Assembly: GCA_000023405.1 (NCBI GenBank)
Contig: CP001643.1
Span: 3,224,001 to 3,288,000 of the forward strand
Length of the DNA stretch: 64,000 bases
Direction of reading: 5' to 3'
Source of the DNA: Brachybacterium faecium DSM 4810
GTDB lineage: Bacteria; Actinomycetota; Actinomycetes; Actinomycetales; Dermabacteraceae
Shown here one piece after another: positions 31,050 to 40,215 of the stretch. Numbering within the stretch: the first letter of the stretch is position 1; each line of letters opens with the position of its first letter. Made by a program: the position numbers and the translations under genes. The notes under the pieces were generated by a model, which saw only the letters and a program-made list of their open reading frames with translations, had not been told where the DNA came from and searched no databases.

Positions 31050-32098
31050 AACAGTGCCGGCTGCGGGGCCAGGTCCAGGGCCGCGGGTGCGGTGCGTGCG
31101 CGCCGGGCGGCGTCGGCCGCATGGCGGCGCTGCTCGGGCTGGTCCTCGTCCTCATGCGAGGCGAGGCCGTGGCGACGCAGCAGCGGGCGCAGGCGCTGAG
31201 CGAGGTTCCGCCGGTACCCGGCCGGGGCGTAGGAGGAGCTGCCGTAGAAGCGGCGGTAGCCGGTGGCGAGCTCGGGGTGCTCCCGCGCGATCCACTCGAG
31301 GAACCATTCCTTCGCCCCCGGGCGCAGGTGCAGCGCGCCGTGGACGACGCGATCCGCCCCGGCCTCCGCGATGCGGGCGAGGGCCTCATCGAGCTGGGCG
31401 TCGGAATCCGTCAGCCAGGGCATGATCGGCATGAGGAACACGGTCACGCGGAAGCCGGCGTCGGCCGCGGCGCGCACGGTGGCCAGGCGTGCGGCGGTGC
31501 TCGGGGTGCCCGGTTCGACGGCCTTCTGCAGTGCGTCGTCGAAGACGGCGATCGACATCGACAGGTCCACGGGCACCCGTTCGGCGGCGGTGACGAGCTG
31601 GGGCAGGTCGCGGCGCAGCAGGGTGCCCTTGGTGAGGATCGACAGCGGGGTGCCGCTGTCCGCGAGCGCGGAGATGATGCCGGGCATGAGCCGGTACCGG
31701 CCCTCGGCCCGCTGGTACGGGTCGGTGTTGGTGCCCAGCGCCACGAGGTCCCGGCGCCAGGAGCGCCTCGCGAGCTCGGCGCGCAGCACCTCGTCGACGT
31801 TGACCTTGACCACCACCTGCTGGTCGAAGTCGGCGCCGGCATCCAGGTCGAGGTAGCGGTGGGTGCTGCGGGCGAAGCAGTAGACGCAGGCGTGGGAGCA
31901 GCCGCGGTACGGGTTCACCGTCCACTCGAACGGCATGGAGCTCGCGGCCGGCACCCGGTTCAGCGCGGACTTCGCCGTGACCTCGTGGAAGGTGACGCCC
32001 GCGAACTCAGGGGTGCGCACGCTGCGCACGAGCCCCGACATGCCCAGCAGCGCCCGCTCCCGCTGCTCGGCCCCGACCGTCTGTCCGCTCCACCGCAT
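31046..32098 (-). CDS. Rv2578c-type radical SAM protein (SplB-like)
   Basis: A 350-residue radical SAM enzyme of the group annotated as Rv2578c family and related to spore photoproduct lyase (COG1533). Seen: NPYRGCSHACVYCFAR with the CX3CX2C iron-sulfur motif (about residues 66-73), GTNTDPYQRAE, LTKGTLLRRD, and HLRPGAKEWFLEW. ATG 32098 (MRW, the usual family start) lies 6 bases after a -10 element, so the message is probably leaderless. A perfect LexA-type SOS box overlaps that promoter, suggesting a DNA-damage role. The C-terminal 40 residues are Arg/Ala-rich and not conserved. It lies downstream of the S9 peptidase gene but has its own promoter. Confidence 0.88.
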   Translation of the reverse strand: MRWSGQTVGAEQRERALLGMSGLVRSVRTPEFAGVTFHEVTAKSALNRVPAASSMPFEWTVNPYRGCSHACVYCFARSTHRYLDLDAGADFDQQVVVKVNVDEVLRAELARRSWRRDLVALGTNTDPYQRAEGRYRLMPGIISALADSGTPLSILTKGTLLRRDLPQLVTAAERVPVDLSMSIAVFDDALQKAVEPGTPSTAARLATVRAAADAGFRVTVFLMPIMPWLTDSDAQLDEALARIAEAGADRVVHGALHLRPGAKEWFLEWIAREHPELATGYRRFYGSSSYAPAGYRRNLAQRLRPLLRRHGLASHEDEDQPEQRRHAADAARRARTAPAALDLAPQPALF

Positions 32099-32104
32099 CA
32101 CGCC

Positions 32105-32133
32105 ATTCGAACGCGTGTTCGACGGGCTGTCAA
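32105..32133 (-). promoter_or_regulatory. SOS-type promoter with LexA box
   Basis: On the minus strand, -35 TTGACA (complement of 32128-32133), a 17-base spacer, and -10 TCGAAT (complement of 32105-32110), then 6 bases to the ATG. The perfect palindrome TCGAACGCGTGTTCGA (32107-32122) lies in the spacer and overlaps the -10. It matches the actinobacterial LexA consensus TCGAAC-N4-GTTCGA. Confidence 0.85.
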
Positions 32134-32188
32134 GCAACACGGCACAGCGGGCGGGCGCAGCGCGCCGCCCGCACCGCGGCGGCCGGCC

Positions 32189-34348
32189 TCAGCCGAGCGT
32201 GGCGGGGCGCTCCCAGGCCTCGCCGCGCACGTGCTCGTCGAGGAAGCCGAGGAAGGTCTCGTACCAGACCTGCGCGTTGCCGCGGCCCAGGATCCAGTGG
32301 CCCTCGTCCGGGAAGTAGAGGTAGCGGTGGCGGGTGCGTCCCTCGGCGTCGCGCGGCGTCGCGGAGAATTCGTGCAGGTCGTACCAGAGGGCGTGACCCT
32401 GCGCGATCGGCACGCGGTAGTCCTTGTCTCCGTGGATCACGAGCATCGGCACGACGATGTCGCGCACGAACTCCTTGGGGTTGTACTGCGGGTTCTGCGG
32501 GCGCATCGGCCGGTCCCAGGCGGCGTTGTCGGTGGTGTGCCCCATGGTCTCGGTGTCCCACAGGGAGGCGTGGGTGACGATGCAGCGGAACCGGTCGCCG
32601 GTGTGCCCGGCCACCCAGTTGGCCATGTACCCGCCGTAGGAGCCGCCGGCGAAGGCGGTGCGCTCGGCGTCGATGTCCTGCCGGGTGATCGTGGCGTCGG
32701 TGAGGGCCATGATGTCGGTGTAGGGCGCGCCGCCGAGCTCGTGCTGGCCGCGGTCGATCATCGCCTGGCCGTAGCCGGTGGAGATCGCCGGATCCGGCAG
32801 CAGCACGGCGTAGCCGGCGTCCACGAAGGGGCCCGGATTCCAGCGGTAGGTCCAGGCGTTCCAGGAGCCCCAGGGGCCGCCGTGGGCGAAGACGACCAGC
32901 GGGTGCGGGCCCTCCCCCTCGGGCAGGCGCAGCCAGGCGCGCAGGTCGGTGCCGTCCTCGGCGGTGGCGGTGACCTCGGCGAGGGTGCCGGGCAGGTCGA
33001 CCTCGTCGGCGGGGTTCGGCAGCGTCTCGACGGCGCCGGTGGCCGGGTCGATCCGCACCGGGTGCGGGGCCACGGCGATGCCGGAGGCCGCCGCGATGAC
33101 GGCCCCTCCGGCGACGGAGGCGGAGGAGAAGGCGAGCTGCTGTGCGGGCCCTCCCGCGAGGCGGCGCGGGGCGGGGTCGGTGAGCGCACCGATCCACACG
33201 GAGCCGCGGCCGGTGTCGTCGCTGGTGGCGACGAGGGTGGTGTCGTCGAGCCAGACGGGGTCCACCCAGTGGTCCAGCTCGGGCCAGACCTCCTGCGCGT
33301 CGCCGGTGCTCAGGTCGAGGACCTCGACGGCGGTGGAGAGGCTCGTGGTCTCGGTCCAGGGGCGGTGGCGGCCCAGGAGGGCGCGGGTGCCGTCGGGCGC
33401 GAAGTCGCCGGGTCCGTGCTCGAGCTCGGCGGTGCCCTCGCGCAGCAGCCGCGGCGGCTGGGCGCCGACGAGGTCGACGAGGTAGAGGTCGGAGACGGCG
33501 AGCAGGTCGTGGCGGGAATCGGAGACGGAGACGAGGGCGCGGGTGCCCTGGCGGTCCACGGTCCAGCCGTCCAGTCGGCCGGGCGGCATGGGGACGTGGC
33601 GGAAGTGGAGCAGCTGCGGGGCGGGGGTCTCGTCCTCGTCGGCCGACGGGCCCGCGGTGGTGCTGTCGGCGGCGCTGCCGCCCGAAGCAGCGGCGCTGCC
33701 CGAGGTGACGGCGCTGCCCGAGGTGACGGTGCTGCCCGAGGTGGCGGCGCTGTCGGCGTCGGCGTCGGTCGAGCCCGGAGCCGGGGTGGGTTCGGCCCAG
33801 GCGAGGTCGTCGGGCAGGGTGGCGATGGCGAGCACGGGGCGGGTGGGGCCGAGGTCGTGGTCCCAGAAGCGTGTGGGGAAGCCGCTGTGCAGGGCTGCGG
33901 TGACCTTGGCGGTGGAGCGCTTCGCGCTGAGCTCCGCGTGCTCGGCCTCGTCGGTCGCCTGGGAGTGCACCTCGAGCTCGGCGACGAGGTGCCGGCCGGC
34001 GACGGTGAGGCCGCCGAATCCGCCGGGGCGGGAGGCGAGCTCGCGGGCTTCGCCGCGCACGGGCAGCGCCCACAGCTGGGCGTCCTCGGCCTCCTCGCCG
34101 TCCTCGCCCACCCTCTTGGCGGTGAAGTAGGTGGTGCCGTCCTCGGCGGCGGCGACGGCGCCGATGGAGGCGCTGCCCCGGGTGAGCGGCAGCAGGCGAT
34201 CGCCGTCGATCTCGACGAGGCTGCTGCGGTAGGCGGTGCCCTTCGCGTCGGGGCTCGAGACCTTGGCGAGGATCCTGCCTCCGTCCGTGGTCTCCAGTCC
34301 GGCGAGCCGGGTCGCGTCCAACAGGGCTTCGATGCTCTCGCGTGTCAT
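32189..34348 (-). CDS. S9 family prolyl oligopeptidase-like peptidase
   Basis: A 719-residue serine peptidase of the acylaminoacyl-peptidase/DPP-type S9 group, with no signal peptide. An N-terminal beta-propeller (about 1-440) is followed by an alpha/beta-hydrolase domain with the nucleophile in GGSYGGYMANW, Asp in HGDKDYRVP and His in DEGHWI. A Ser/Thr/Gly-rich insert (about 195-235) is encoded by an 18-bp minisatellite (units GCGCTGCCCGAGGTGACG on the plus strand, 33656-33765) and probably forms a flexible propeller loop. ATG 34348 is chosen at the family-like start MTRESIEALLD. Divergent from the monooxygenase pair. Role: peptide turnover. Confidence 0.9.
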   Translation of the reverse strand: MTRESIEALLDATRLAGLETTDGGRILAKVSSPDAKGTAYRSSLVEIDGDRLLPLTRGSASIGAVAAAEDGTTYFTAKRVGEDGEEAEDAQLWALPVRGEARELASRPGGFGGLTVAGRHLVAELEVHSQATDEAEHAELSAKRSTAKVTAALHSGFPTRFWDHDLGPTRPVLAIATLPDDLAWAEPTPAPGSTDADADSAATSGSTVTSGSAVTSGSAAASGGSAADSTTAGPSADEDETPAPQLLHFRHVPMPPGRLDGWTVDRQGTRALVSVSDSRHDLLAVSDLYLVDLVGAQPPRLLREGTAELEHGPGDFAPDGTRALLGRHRPWTETTSLSTAVEVLDLSTGDAQEVWPELDHWVDPVWLDDTTLVATSDDTGRGSVWIGALTDPAPRRLAGGPAQQLAFSSASVAGGAVIAAASGIAVAPHPVRIDPATGAVETLPNPADEVDLPGTLAEVTATAEDGTDLRAWLRLPEGEGPHPLVVFAHGGPWGSWNAWTYRWNPGPFVDAGYAVLLPDPAISTGYGQAMIDRGQHELGGAPYTDIMALTDATITRQDIDAERTAFAGGSYGGYMANWVAGHTGDRFRCIVTHASLWDTETMGHTTDNAAWDRPMRPQNPQYNPKEFVRDIVVPMLVIHGDKDYRVPIAQGHALWYDLHEFSATPRDAEGRTRHRYLYFPDEGHWILGRGNAQVWYETFLGFLDEHVRGEAWERPATLG

Positions 34349-34396
34349 GGGACACCATCCTGCCACCCCCGGATCGCGACCGGCGTCACCTCGGCA

Positions 34397-34425
34397 TTGC
34401 ACTGCACCTCGCGATAGTTTAAAGT
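34397..34425 (+). promoter_or_regulatory. promoter of the flavin monooxygenase operon
   Basis: -35 TTGCAC (34397-34402), a 17-base spacer, and -10 TAAAGT (34420-34425), in an AT-rich patch. The leader to the ATG at 34518 would be about 85 nt. Confidence 0.6.
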
Positions 34426-34517
34426 TGCAGTAACTCCTCGGAGCGGCCCGGCCACCGGTGACGACCACCGTGCACGCCCCTCCTGGACACCGACCACCCC
34501 GTCAAGGAGCAGCCGTC

Positions 34518-35681
34518 ATGCAGTTCGGAATCTTCACCATCGCCGACATCACGCCGGACCCGACCACGGGCCGGGTGCCCACCGAGAACGAGCGCCTGCG
34601 CAACATGGTCGAGCAGGGCAAGCTCGCCGAGCAGGTGGGGCTGGACGTGTTCGCGATCGGCGAGCACCACAACCCGCCGTTCGTCACCTCCTCCCCCACC
34701 ACCACCCTCGCCTACGTCGGCGCGCAGACGGAGCGGATCATCCTCTCCACCGCGACCACGCTGATCACCACCAACGACCCGGTGAAGATCGCTGAGGACT
34801 ATGCGATGCTGCAGCACCTCACCGGGGGTCGCGTCGATCTGGTGATGGGCCGCGGCAACACCGGCCCGGTCTACCCCTGGTTCGGGCAGGACATCCGCAA
34901 GGGAATCGAGATCGCGATCGAGAACTACGATCTGCTGCGCCGGCTGTGGACGGAGGACGTCGTGGACTGGGAGGGCCAGTTCCGCACCCCGCTGCAGCAG
35001 TTCACCTCCACCCCGCGCCCGCTGGACGGCGTCGCGCCGTTCGTGTGGCACGGCTCGATCCGCTCCCCGCAGATCGCCGAGCAGGCCGCGTACTACGGCG
35101 ACGGATTCCTGCACAACAACATCTTCTGGCCCATGAGCCACACCAGGCAGATGGTGCAGCTGTACCGCGAGCGCTACGAGCACTACGGCCACGGCAAGGC
35201 CCACCAGGCCTACGTGGGCCTGGGCGGGCAGGCGTTCATGCGCAAGAACTCCCAGGACGCCGTCGACGAGTTCCGCCCCTACTTCGACAACGCCCCCGTC
35301 TACGGCGGCGGGCCCTCGATGGAGGAGTTCACCCGCGCCACGCCGCTGACCGTCGGCTCCCCCGAGCAGGTCATCGAGCGCTACCTCGCGATGGCCGATC
35401 ACGTGGGCGACTACCAGCGCCAGATGTTCCTCATGGACCATGCGGGACTGCCGCAGAAGACGGTCCTCGAGCAGATCGAGCTGCTGGGCACCGAGGTGGT
35501 CCCGGTGCTGCGCCGCGAGCTCGCGGCGCGCAAGCCGGCGGACGTCCCGGAGGCACCCACCCACGCCGCCCGGGTCGCCGAGGCAGAATCACGACACGGC
35601 ACCTTCGATGACAGCTACCGGTTCGAGACCGGTGACAACTGGACCGGCCTGCGGGCCGAGGACAGGCAGGAGCAGCACTGA
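34518..35681 (+). CDS. LLM-class flavin-dependent oxidoreductase (CE1758-type)
   Basis: A 387-residue bacterial-luciferase-like monooxygenase using FMNH2 and O2. Seen: MQFGIFTIADITPDPTTG, FAIGEHHNPPFVTSSP with the conserved EHH, LSTATTLITTNDPVKIAEDYAMLQHLTGGRVDLVMGRGN, and a C-terminal SPEQVIERYL segment. AAGGAG lies 8 bases before ATG 34518; the frame is open further upstream without conserved sequence. The stop overlaps the start of a flavin reductase gene (TGATG), which supplies the reduced flavin. This two-gene arrangement is conserved in actinobacteria as the CE1758/CE1759 pair. Substrate unknown. Confidence 0.92.
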   Translation: MQFGIFTIADITPDPTTGRVPTENERLRNMVEQGKLAEQVGLDVFAIGEHHNPPFVTSSPTTTLAYVGAQTERIILSTATTLITTNDPVKIAEDYAMLQHLTGGRVDLVMGRGNTGPVYPWFGQDIRKGIEIAIENYDLLRRLWTEDVVDWEGQFRTPLQQFTSTPRPLDGVAPFVWHGSIRSPQIAEQAAYYGDGFLHNNIFWPMSHTRQMVQLYRERYEHYGHGKAHQAYVGLGGQAFMRKNSQDAVDEFRPYFDNAPVYGGGPSMEEFTRATPLTVGSPEQVIERYLAMADHVGDYQRQMFLMDHAGLPQKTVLEQIELLGTEVVPVLRRELAARKPADVPEAPTHAARVAEAESRHGTFDDSYRFETGDNWTGLRAEDRQEQH

Positions 35682-36379
35682 TGAGCGCACCGATCCGTCT
35701 TCTCGCCCTCACCGCGGGGCTCTCCACCCCCAGCTCCACGCGCATGCTGGCCGATCAGCTCGCCCGCGAGTCCGCGGCGGCGCTGGGCCGGGGCGGCGCG
35801 GAGGTCGAGGTGAGCACCGTCGAGCTGCGCGAGTACGCGCACGACCTCACCGACGCGCTGCTGACCCGCTTCCCCAGCGAACGCCTGGCGATGGTGATCG
35901 AGCAGGTGCGCGCGGCCGACGCGGTGATCGCGGTGACCCCCGTGTTCAACGTCGGCCCCTCGGGCCTGTTCAAGATGTTCTTCGACGCCCTGGACATGGA
36001 GCTGTGGCGCGGCAAGCCGGTGCTGCTGGGAGCGACCGCCGGCAGCGCCCGGCACTCGCTGGCGATCGACTACGCGATCCGGCCGATGTTCGGCTACCTG
36101 AAGGCGGAGGTCGTCCCGACCTCGGTGTTCGCGGCCTCCTCCGATTTCGGCGCGGACGCCGACGGGCAGGCCGACGAGCAGCCCCTCATCGCGCGGGTGC
36201 GCCGCGCGGCGGGCGAGCTCGCCCTGATGGTGCGCGCCGGCCTCGGCGAGGGCGCGGTCCCGACCGGCGGCGAGGAGACTGCTGGTGAAGCCCAGGAGCC
36301 GTCCGACGACGGCGGGGCCGGGCTCGACCCGGAGTTCTCCGACTTCGTGCCGATGGACGCCCTGCTGCGCCGGAGCTGA
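35681..36379 (+). CDS. NAD(P)H-dependent FMN reductase (CE1759-type)
   Basis: A 232-residue flavodoxin-like reductase. Seen: N-terminal FMN phosphate loop AGLSTPSSTRMLADQL, ADAVIAVTPVFNVGPSGLFKMFFDALD with the family's PxYN-like turn replaced by PVFNVGPSG, and GKPVLLGATAGSARHSLAIDYAIRPMFGYL. It shares one base with the preceding monooxygenase gene, so the two products are made together; it should hand FMNH2 to that enzyme. The acidic C-terminus (about 195-225) is variable. Convergent with the MFS exporter gene, 37 bp away. Confidence 0.9.
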   Translation: MSAPIRLLALTAGLSTPSSTRMLADQLARESAAALGRGGAEVEVSTVELREYAHDLTDALLTRFPSERLAMVIEQVRAADAVIAVTPVFNVGPSGLFKMFFDALDMELWRGKPVLLGATAGSARHSLAIDYAIRPMFGYLKAEVVPTSVFAASSDFGADADGQADEQPLIARVRRAAGELALMVRAGLGEGAVPTGGEETAGEAQEPSDDGGAGLDPEFSDFVPMDALLRRS

Positions 36380-36416
36380 CCCGCACCGCTCCCGCCCTCC
36401 GCGTTCCCGCCGGGCC

Positions 36417-37643
36417 TCAGGCCGCGGCGGGGGCGGACGCGCCCCGGCGCCGCAGGGTCAGCAGCGCCGCGGCGAGGGCGAGCAGGGCGGCGCCGGTGGT
36501 GACGATCCCCAGCGGCAGGATGCTCAGCGAGCCTGCGAGGCCCACGAAGGGCGCGGCCACGCCGCCGAAGCCGTACCGGGCGGTGCCCAGGATCGAGCTG
36601 GCGGTGCCGGCCATCTGCGGGTACTCGGACAGGGCGAGGGTGGTCAGCGCGGGCGAGGAGAACTGCGCCCCGAAGACCAGCAGGAACAGCGCGGCGAGCA
36701 CCACCGCGAGCGGCATCGCGACGATCCCGGACAGCAGCAGGCCCCCGGCGCCGAGGGCCGTGGTGCCCACGCCGAGGAAGAGCGCGCCGTGCACCCGCCA
36801 GTGCTCGGCGGTGCGCCCGCCGAGCCACCCCGCGATCACCCCGCCGGCCGAGTTCAGGGCGAAGGCGGCCGCGTACCACTGCGGAGTGAGGCCGTAGATC
36901 TCCTGGAGCACGAAGGTGGAGCCGGCCAGGTAGGAGAAGATCGCCGCGAACACCATCCCCTGGGCGAGCACGGCGCCGACGAACACCCGGTCCGCCAGCA
37001 GCACCCGCAGATCGGCGCCCGTGCGGCCGAGCCCGCCGCCGGTGCGGCGCTCGGGCGGCAGCGTCTCGGTGAACCAGGTCGCCGTGAGCACCAGCAGGAC
37101 CACGCCCACCAGGGCGAGGAAGCCGAACAGGCCCCGCCACGGCACCACCGCGTTCAGCAGGCCGCCGATCACCGGGCTGACGATCGCGGCGGTCGGGCCG
37201 GCCACGGCCAGGCGGCCGTAGAAGCGGATCAGCTCCCGCCCCTCGAACACGTCACGGCCCGCGGCCTGCGCGATGACGATCCCGGCCCCGCCGGCCAGGC
37301 CCTGCACGAAGCGGGCCACGATCAGCAGCTCGATGCTCGGGCTGAGCGCGCACAGCAGCGAGGTGACCACGTAGGCGCTCACGCCCGCCAGGAGCACCCG
37401 GCGCCGCCCGTGCTGATCCGACGCGGGCCCGGCCAGCAGCTGCCCCGCCGCGAGGCCCACCAGGCAGGCCGTCACGGTCAGCTGGGCGACGGAGGTCGAG
37501 GCCTCCAGCTCGAGGGTGAGGGCCGGCAGCGCCGGGAGGTACAGGTCCATCGAGAAGGGCCCGAACACCGTCAGCAGCAGCAGGATCCACGGCAGGGCGC
37601 GCGGGATCGCGGGGGCGACGGGAGCGGGCGGAGTGCGGGTCAC
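36417..37643 (-). CDS. MFS multidrug exporter, Bcr/CflA type
   Basis: A 408-residue, 12-helix drug:proton antiporter. Seen: the first-helix motif FGPFSMDLYLPALPAL typical of Bcr/CflA (conserved Asp and Pro), the loop motif AGPASDQHGRRRVLLAG after helix 2, and motif C-like GPTAAIVSPVIGGLL in helix 5. GTG 37643 is preferred to ATG 37706, because the extra 21 residues are not family-like; GGAGG lies 11 bases before the GTG. Substrate unknown. No regulator is encoded beside it. Confidence 0.88.
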   Translation of the reverse strand: MTRTPPAPVAPAIPRALPWILLLLTVFGPFSMDLYLPALPALTLELEASTSVAQLTVTACLVGLAAGQLLAGPASDQHGRRRVLLAGVSAYVVTSLLCALSPSIELLIVARFVQGLAGGAGIVIAQAAGRDVFEGRELIRFYGRLAVAGPTAAIVSPVIGGLLNAVVPWRGLFGFLALVGVVLLVLTATWFTETLPPERRTGGGLGRTGADLRVLLADRVFVGAVLAQGMVFAAIFSYLAGSTFVLQEIYGLTPQWYAAAFALNSAGGVIAGWLGGRTAEHWRVHGALFLGVGTTALGAGGLLLSGIVAMPLAVVLAALFLLVFGAQFSSPALTTLALSEYPQMAGTASSILGTARYGFGGVAAPFVGLAGSLSILPLGIVTTGAALLALAAALLTLRRRGASAPAAA

Positions 37644-37809
37644 GGCGGGGAGGTCCTCCAGGGGGCGACGAGGGCCGACGAACGATGATCGCCCCGATCC
37701 CACCATCGGCCGCCCGCCCGAGCCAGGCCCTGCGAGGGCACCCCTGGCCGTCCCGGGGCGGAGCGGGTCGAAGGTCGGCGCGAGGTGCCAGCGCAGGAGG
37801 CGAGGCGAC
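37644..37809. other. intergenic, nothing recognised
   Basis: 166 bp between the MFS exporter and the sulfatase, both on the minus strand. No gene or clear hairpin seen. Confidence 0.5.
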
Positions 37810-39279
37810 TCAGCCCCGCGGCGCCATCTGCCCGCTGCCGTCCACGTCGCTGCTCCAGCCGCTCAGCGCGGCGGTCTCGTGCCGGGCGAACCACTCCTCG
37901 AGCTCCGCGGTGAGCTCTCGCAGTCGTGCCCGATGCGGTGCGGACGCGGAGAGGTCGTGCTCCTCGAGAGGGTCCTCGCCCAGGTCGTAGAGCTCCGTGG
38001 GCCCGTCGCGGCGCAGCACGAGCTTCCACCGCTCGGTGCGCAGCATGCGGTGCGCCCCGTACTCGTCATGGATCACGATCGGCATCGCCTCGTCATCCTC
38101 GTCCCGAGCGGCGCCGTCCTCGTCGTCGCCGAGCAGCCGCGGAGCCAGGGACCGCCCGGCGCGCAGCGGGTCCTCGCGCGGGGTCGCACCGGTGAGCTCA
38201 CCGAGGGTGTCGAGGAGGTCGACCGCGGAGGCAGGGCGCTCGTCCACGGCGCCGGCGGGGATCCGGCCGGGCCAGCGCACGATGAAGGGGACCGTGATCG
38301 AGGGCTCCCAGAAGTTCAGGGGCGTGGTGCCGTTCCCCTTGCCCCAGTACCCGTGATGGCCGCAGGAGAAGCCGTTGTCCGAGGTGAAGACCACGATCGT
38401 GTCCTCCAGGACGCCGCGGCGCTCGAGGTCCTCGAGGAGCGCCGCGATGCTGCGGTCCACCCCGCTGACCGCGGCGCAGTAGCCGGCGAGCGCGCCGTGG
38501 CGGTCCGCCACGGCGCGAGGGAAAGAACCGGCCGGGAACCACGGATGCGGTGCGGGAGCGGGCACGGAGGGGAAATCCGTCTCGTCGTAGAGGGCGAGCA
38601 GCTCGCGCGGATGGTTCCCGTCGAGCCACGGGTCGTGCGGCGCGGTCCAGTTGACCTGGAGGAAGAACGGGGCCTGCGCCGCCTCGGCGTGCACGCGGTC
38701 GAGGAAGTCGAGGCTCTGGCGGGTGATCGCGTCGGTGAGGTGCTCGGGCTCGGTGGTCGGCTCCGCGGGGACGGTCGGCCGCCCGCTGGCCGCGTCGTGC
38801 TCCCAGACCGGCGCCCCGTAGTAGGGGCCTCCCCCGAGCTGGTGCGCCCACCAGTAGTCGAAGCCCGGCGCGGGGGTGTCGGAGGAGCCGATGTGCCACT
38901 TGCCGACCATCCCGCAGCGGTAGCCGTGGCGCGAGAGCATCTGCGCGATCGAGTCGGCGCCGACGGCCCGGTCGAGGAAATCCGGGTCGATGGGCCTCTC
39001 GGTCGCGCCGGCGCGGGCGAGCGCCTCGGGGCGGAGCCAGTCGTGCACCCCGTGGGCGGAGGGCATCCGCCCGGTGGTGAGGCTGGCACGGGCCGGCGAG
39101 CAGACCGGGGAGGCGCAGAAGAACCGCTCGAGGGTGGTCCCCTCCTGCTGCAGCCGATCGAGCGTGGGGGTGTGCAGCTCGGGCATCTTCGATCCCAGCG
39201 CCCATGCGCCCTGATCGTCTGTGACCAGCAGCAGCACGTTCGGCGGGCGGTGTGCGGGGGTGGGACTCGGCGTGGACAC
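37810..39279 (-). CDS. sulfatase (formylglycine-dependent, arylsulfatase family)
   Basis: A 489-residue type I sulfatase removing sulfate esters from a sugar or small molecule. Seen: N-terminal metal site NVLLLVTDDQG, the maturation motif CSPARASLTTGR (Cys to be converted to formylglycine), GKWHIG, APHDPW, and the metal ligands in FTSDNGF, followed by the C-terminal sulfatase_C-like strand TERWKLVLRRDG. There is no signal peptide, so it is cytoplasmic and acts on imported substrate. GTG 39279 is preceded by AGGAGG at 5 bases. It stands divergently at the left edge of the sugar island, sharing the gap with the isomerase gene and its operator. No formylglycine-generating enzyme is in the window. 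Confidence 0.92.
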   Translation of the reverse strand: MSTPSPTPAHRPPNVLLLVTDDQGAWALGSKMPELHTPTLDRLQQEGTTLERFFCASPVCSPARASLTTGRMPSAHGVHDWLRPEALARAGATERPIDPDFLDRAVGADSIAQMLSRHGYRCGMVGKWHIGSSDTPAPGFDYWWAHQLGGGPYYGAPVWEHDAASGRPTVPAEPTTEPEHLTDAITRQSLDFLDRVHAEAAQAPFFLQVNWTAPHDPWLDGNHPRELLALYDETDFPSVPAPAPHPWFPAGSFPRAVADRHGALAGYCAAVSGVDRSIAALLEDLERRGVLEDTIVVFTSDNGFSCGHHGYWGKGNGTTPLNFWEPSITVPFIVRWPGRIPAGAVDERPASAVDLLDTLGELTGATPREDPLRAGRSLAPRLLGDDEDGAARDEDDEAMPIVIHDEYGAHRMLRTERWKLVLRRDGPTELYDLGEDPLEEHDLSASAPHRARLRELTAELEEWFARHETAALSGWSSDVDGSGQMAPRG

Positions 39280-39385
39280 GGTGGCCTCCTGGGCTGGTGC
39301 GGGCGCGGTGGGGACCCGGCTCGCCACCCTATCGATCCCTCAGTGCTCGGGAGCACCGCGCACCACCCGTTCTCCGTTACGCTGT

Positions 39386-39399
39386 GGTAAACGCTTGCC
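39386..39399. promoter_or_regulatory. candidate LacI-type operator, sulfatase/isomerase gap
   Basis: GGTAAACGCTTGCC, an imperfect palindrome centred on ACGCTT, in the 153-bp divergent gap. It shares GGTAAnCGCTT with the site at 56397, and could control both directions. Confidence 0.5.
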
Positions 39400-39432
39400 C
39401 CGCGTGGGCCCGCACCATCGTCAGGAGTGCTC

Positions 39433-40215
39433 ATGATCCGCCCCGGGCTGTGTTCCGTGACCTTCCGTGAGCTCGATGCCGAGCGCGTCGTCGAGCTCGC
39501 CGCCGAAGCCGGCCTCGCCTGTGTGGAGTGGGCGGGTGACGCCCACGTCCCGCCAGGAGATACCGCCGCTGCCGAGCGGGCTCGCAGCCTCACCGAGAGC
39601 GCAGGGCTCGCGGTCGCCTCCTACGGCTCCTACCTGCGGTTCGACGGCACCGACGAGGAGTTCGCCGCGGAGTCCGAGGCGGTGCTGGCCGCCGCCCGGG
39701 CGCTCGGCGCGCCACGGATCAGGGTGTGGGCCGGCAGGACCGGATCCGCCGAGACGCCCGCGGCGGAGCGGTCCCGGATCGCTGCCCGGATCCGGGAGGT
39801 CGCGCAGGCCGCAGGGGCGCACGGCATCGACCTCGGCCTCGAGTTCCACGGCGGCACCCTCACCGATGAGATCGGCTCGACCCTGCGTCTGCTCGAGGAG
39901 ATCGGCCACGACCGGGTGCTCAGCTACTGGCAGCCGCACCAGGGCATGCCCGAAGGCGACGCGCTCCAGACGCTGCGGCAGGTGCTGCCCCGCACCTCGA
40001 CGATCCACGTCTTCTCCTGGTGGCCGCGGCACGAGCGCCTCCCGCTCACCGATCGGGCGGCGCTGTGGCGCGAGGTCTTCACGGTGCTCGCCGCAGAGGG
40101 CTCGGACCGCGACGCGCTGCTCGAATTCGTGCCCGGGGACGACCCATCCGTGCTCGCCCGCGAGGCGCTTTCGCTGCGCGAGCTGATCGCCGCCGGGACG
40201 GAGGACGCCCGATGA
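39433..40215 (+). CDS. sugar phosphate isomerase/epimerase-like TIM barrel
   Basis: A 260-residue AP-endonuclease-2-like TIM barrel (xylose isomerase-like family). Seen: GLCSVTFRELDAERVVELAAEAGLACVEW at the first strand, metal-ligand candidates in LGLEFHGGTLTDE (Glu) and YWQPHQGM, IHVFSWW, and EFVPGDDPS (Glu) near the C-terminus. It probably isomerises or epimerises a keto-sugar or sugar acid. ATG 39433 is preceded by AGGAG at 5 bases; GTG 39427 overlaps that site. The stop overlaps the hydroxyacid dehydrogenase start (ATGA, 40212-40215), so the two act in one pathway. Confidence 0.85.
   Translation: MIRPGLCSVTFRELDAERVVELAAEAGLACVEWAGDAHVPPGDTAAAERARSLTESAGLAVASYGSYLRFDGTDEEFAAESEAVLAAARALGAPRIRVWAGRTGSAETPAAERSRIAARIREVAQAAGAHGIDLGLEFHGGTLTDEIGSTLRLLEEIGHDRVLSYWQPHQGMPEGDALQTLRQVLPRTSTIHVFSWWPRHERLPLTDRAALWREVFTVLAAEGSDRDALLEFVPGDDPSVLAREALSLRELIAAGTEDAR

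Noticed and set aside
37810-39279. The radical SAM protein at 31046 as anaerobic sulfatase-maturing enzyme
   Set aside because: It lacks the extra C-terminal Fe-S cysteines of that family, matches the Rv2578c group and is not linked to the sulfatase.
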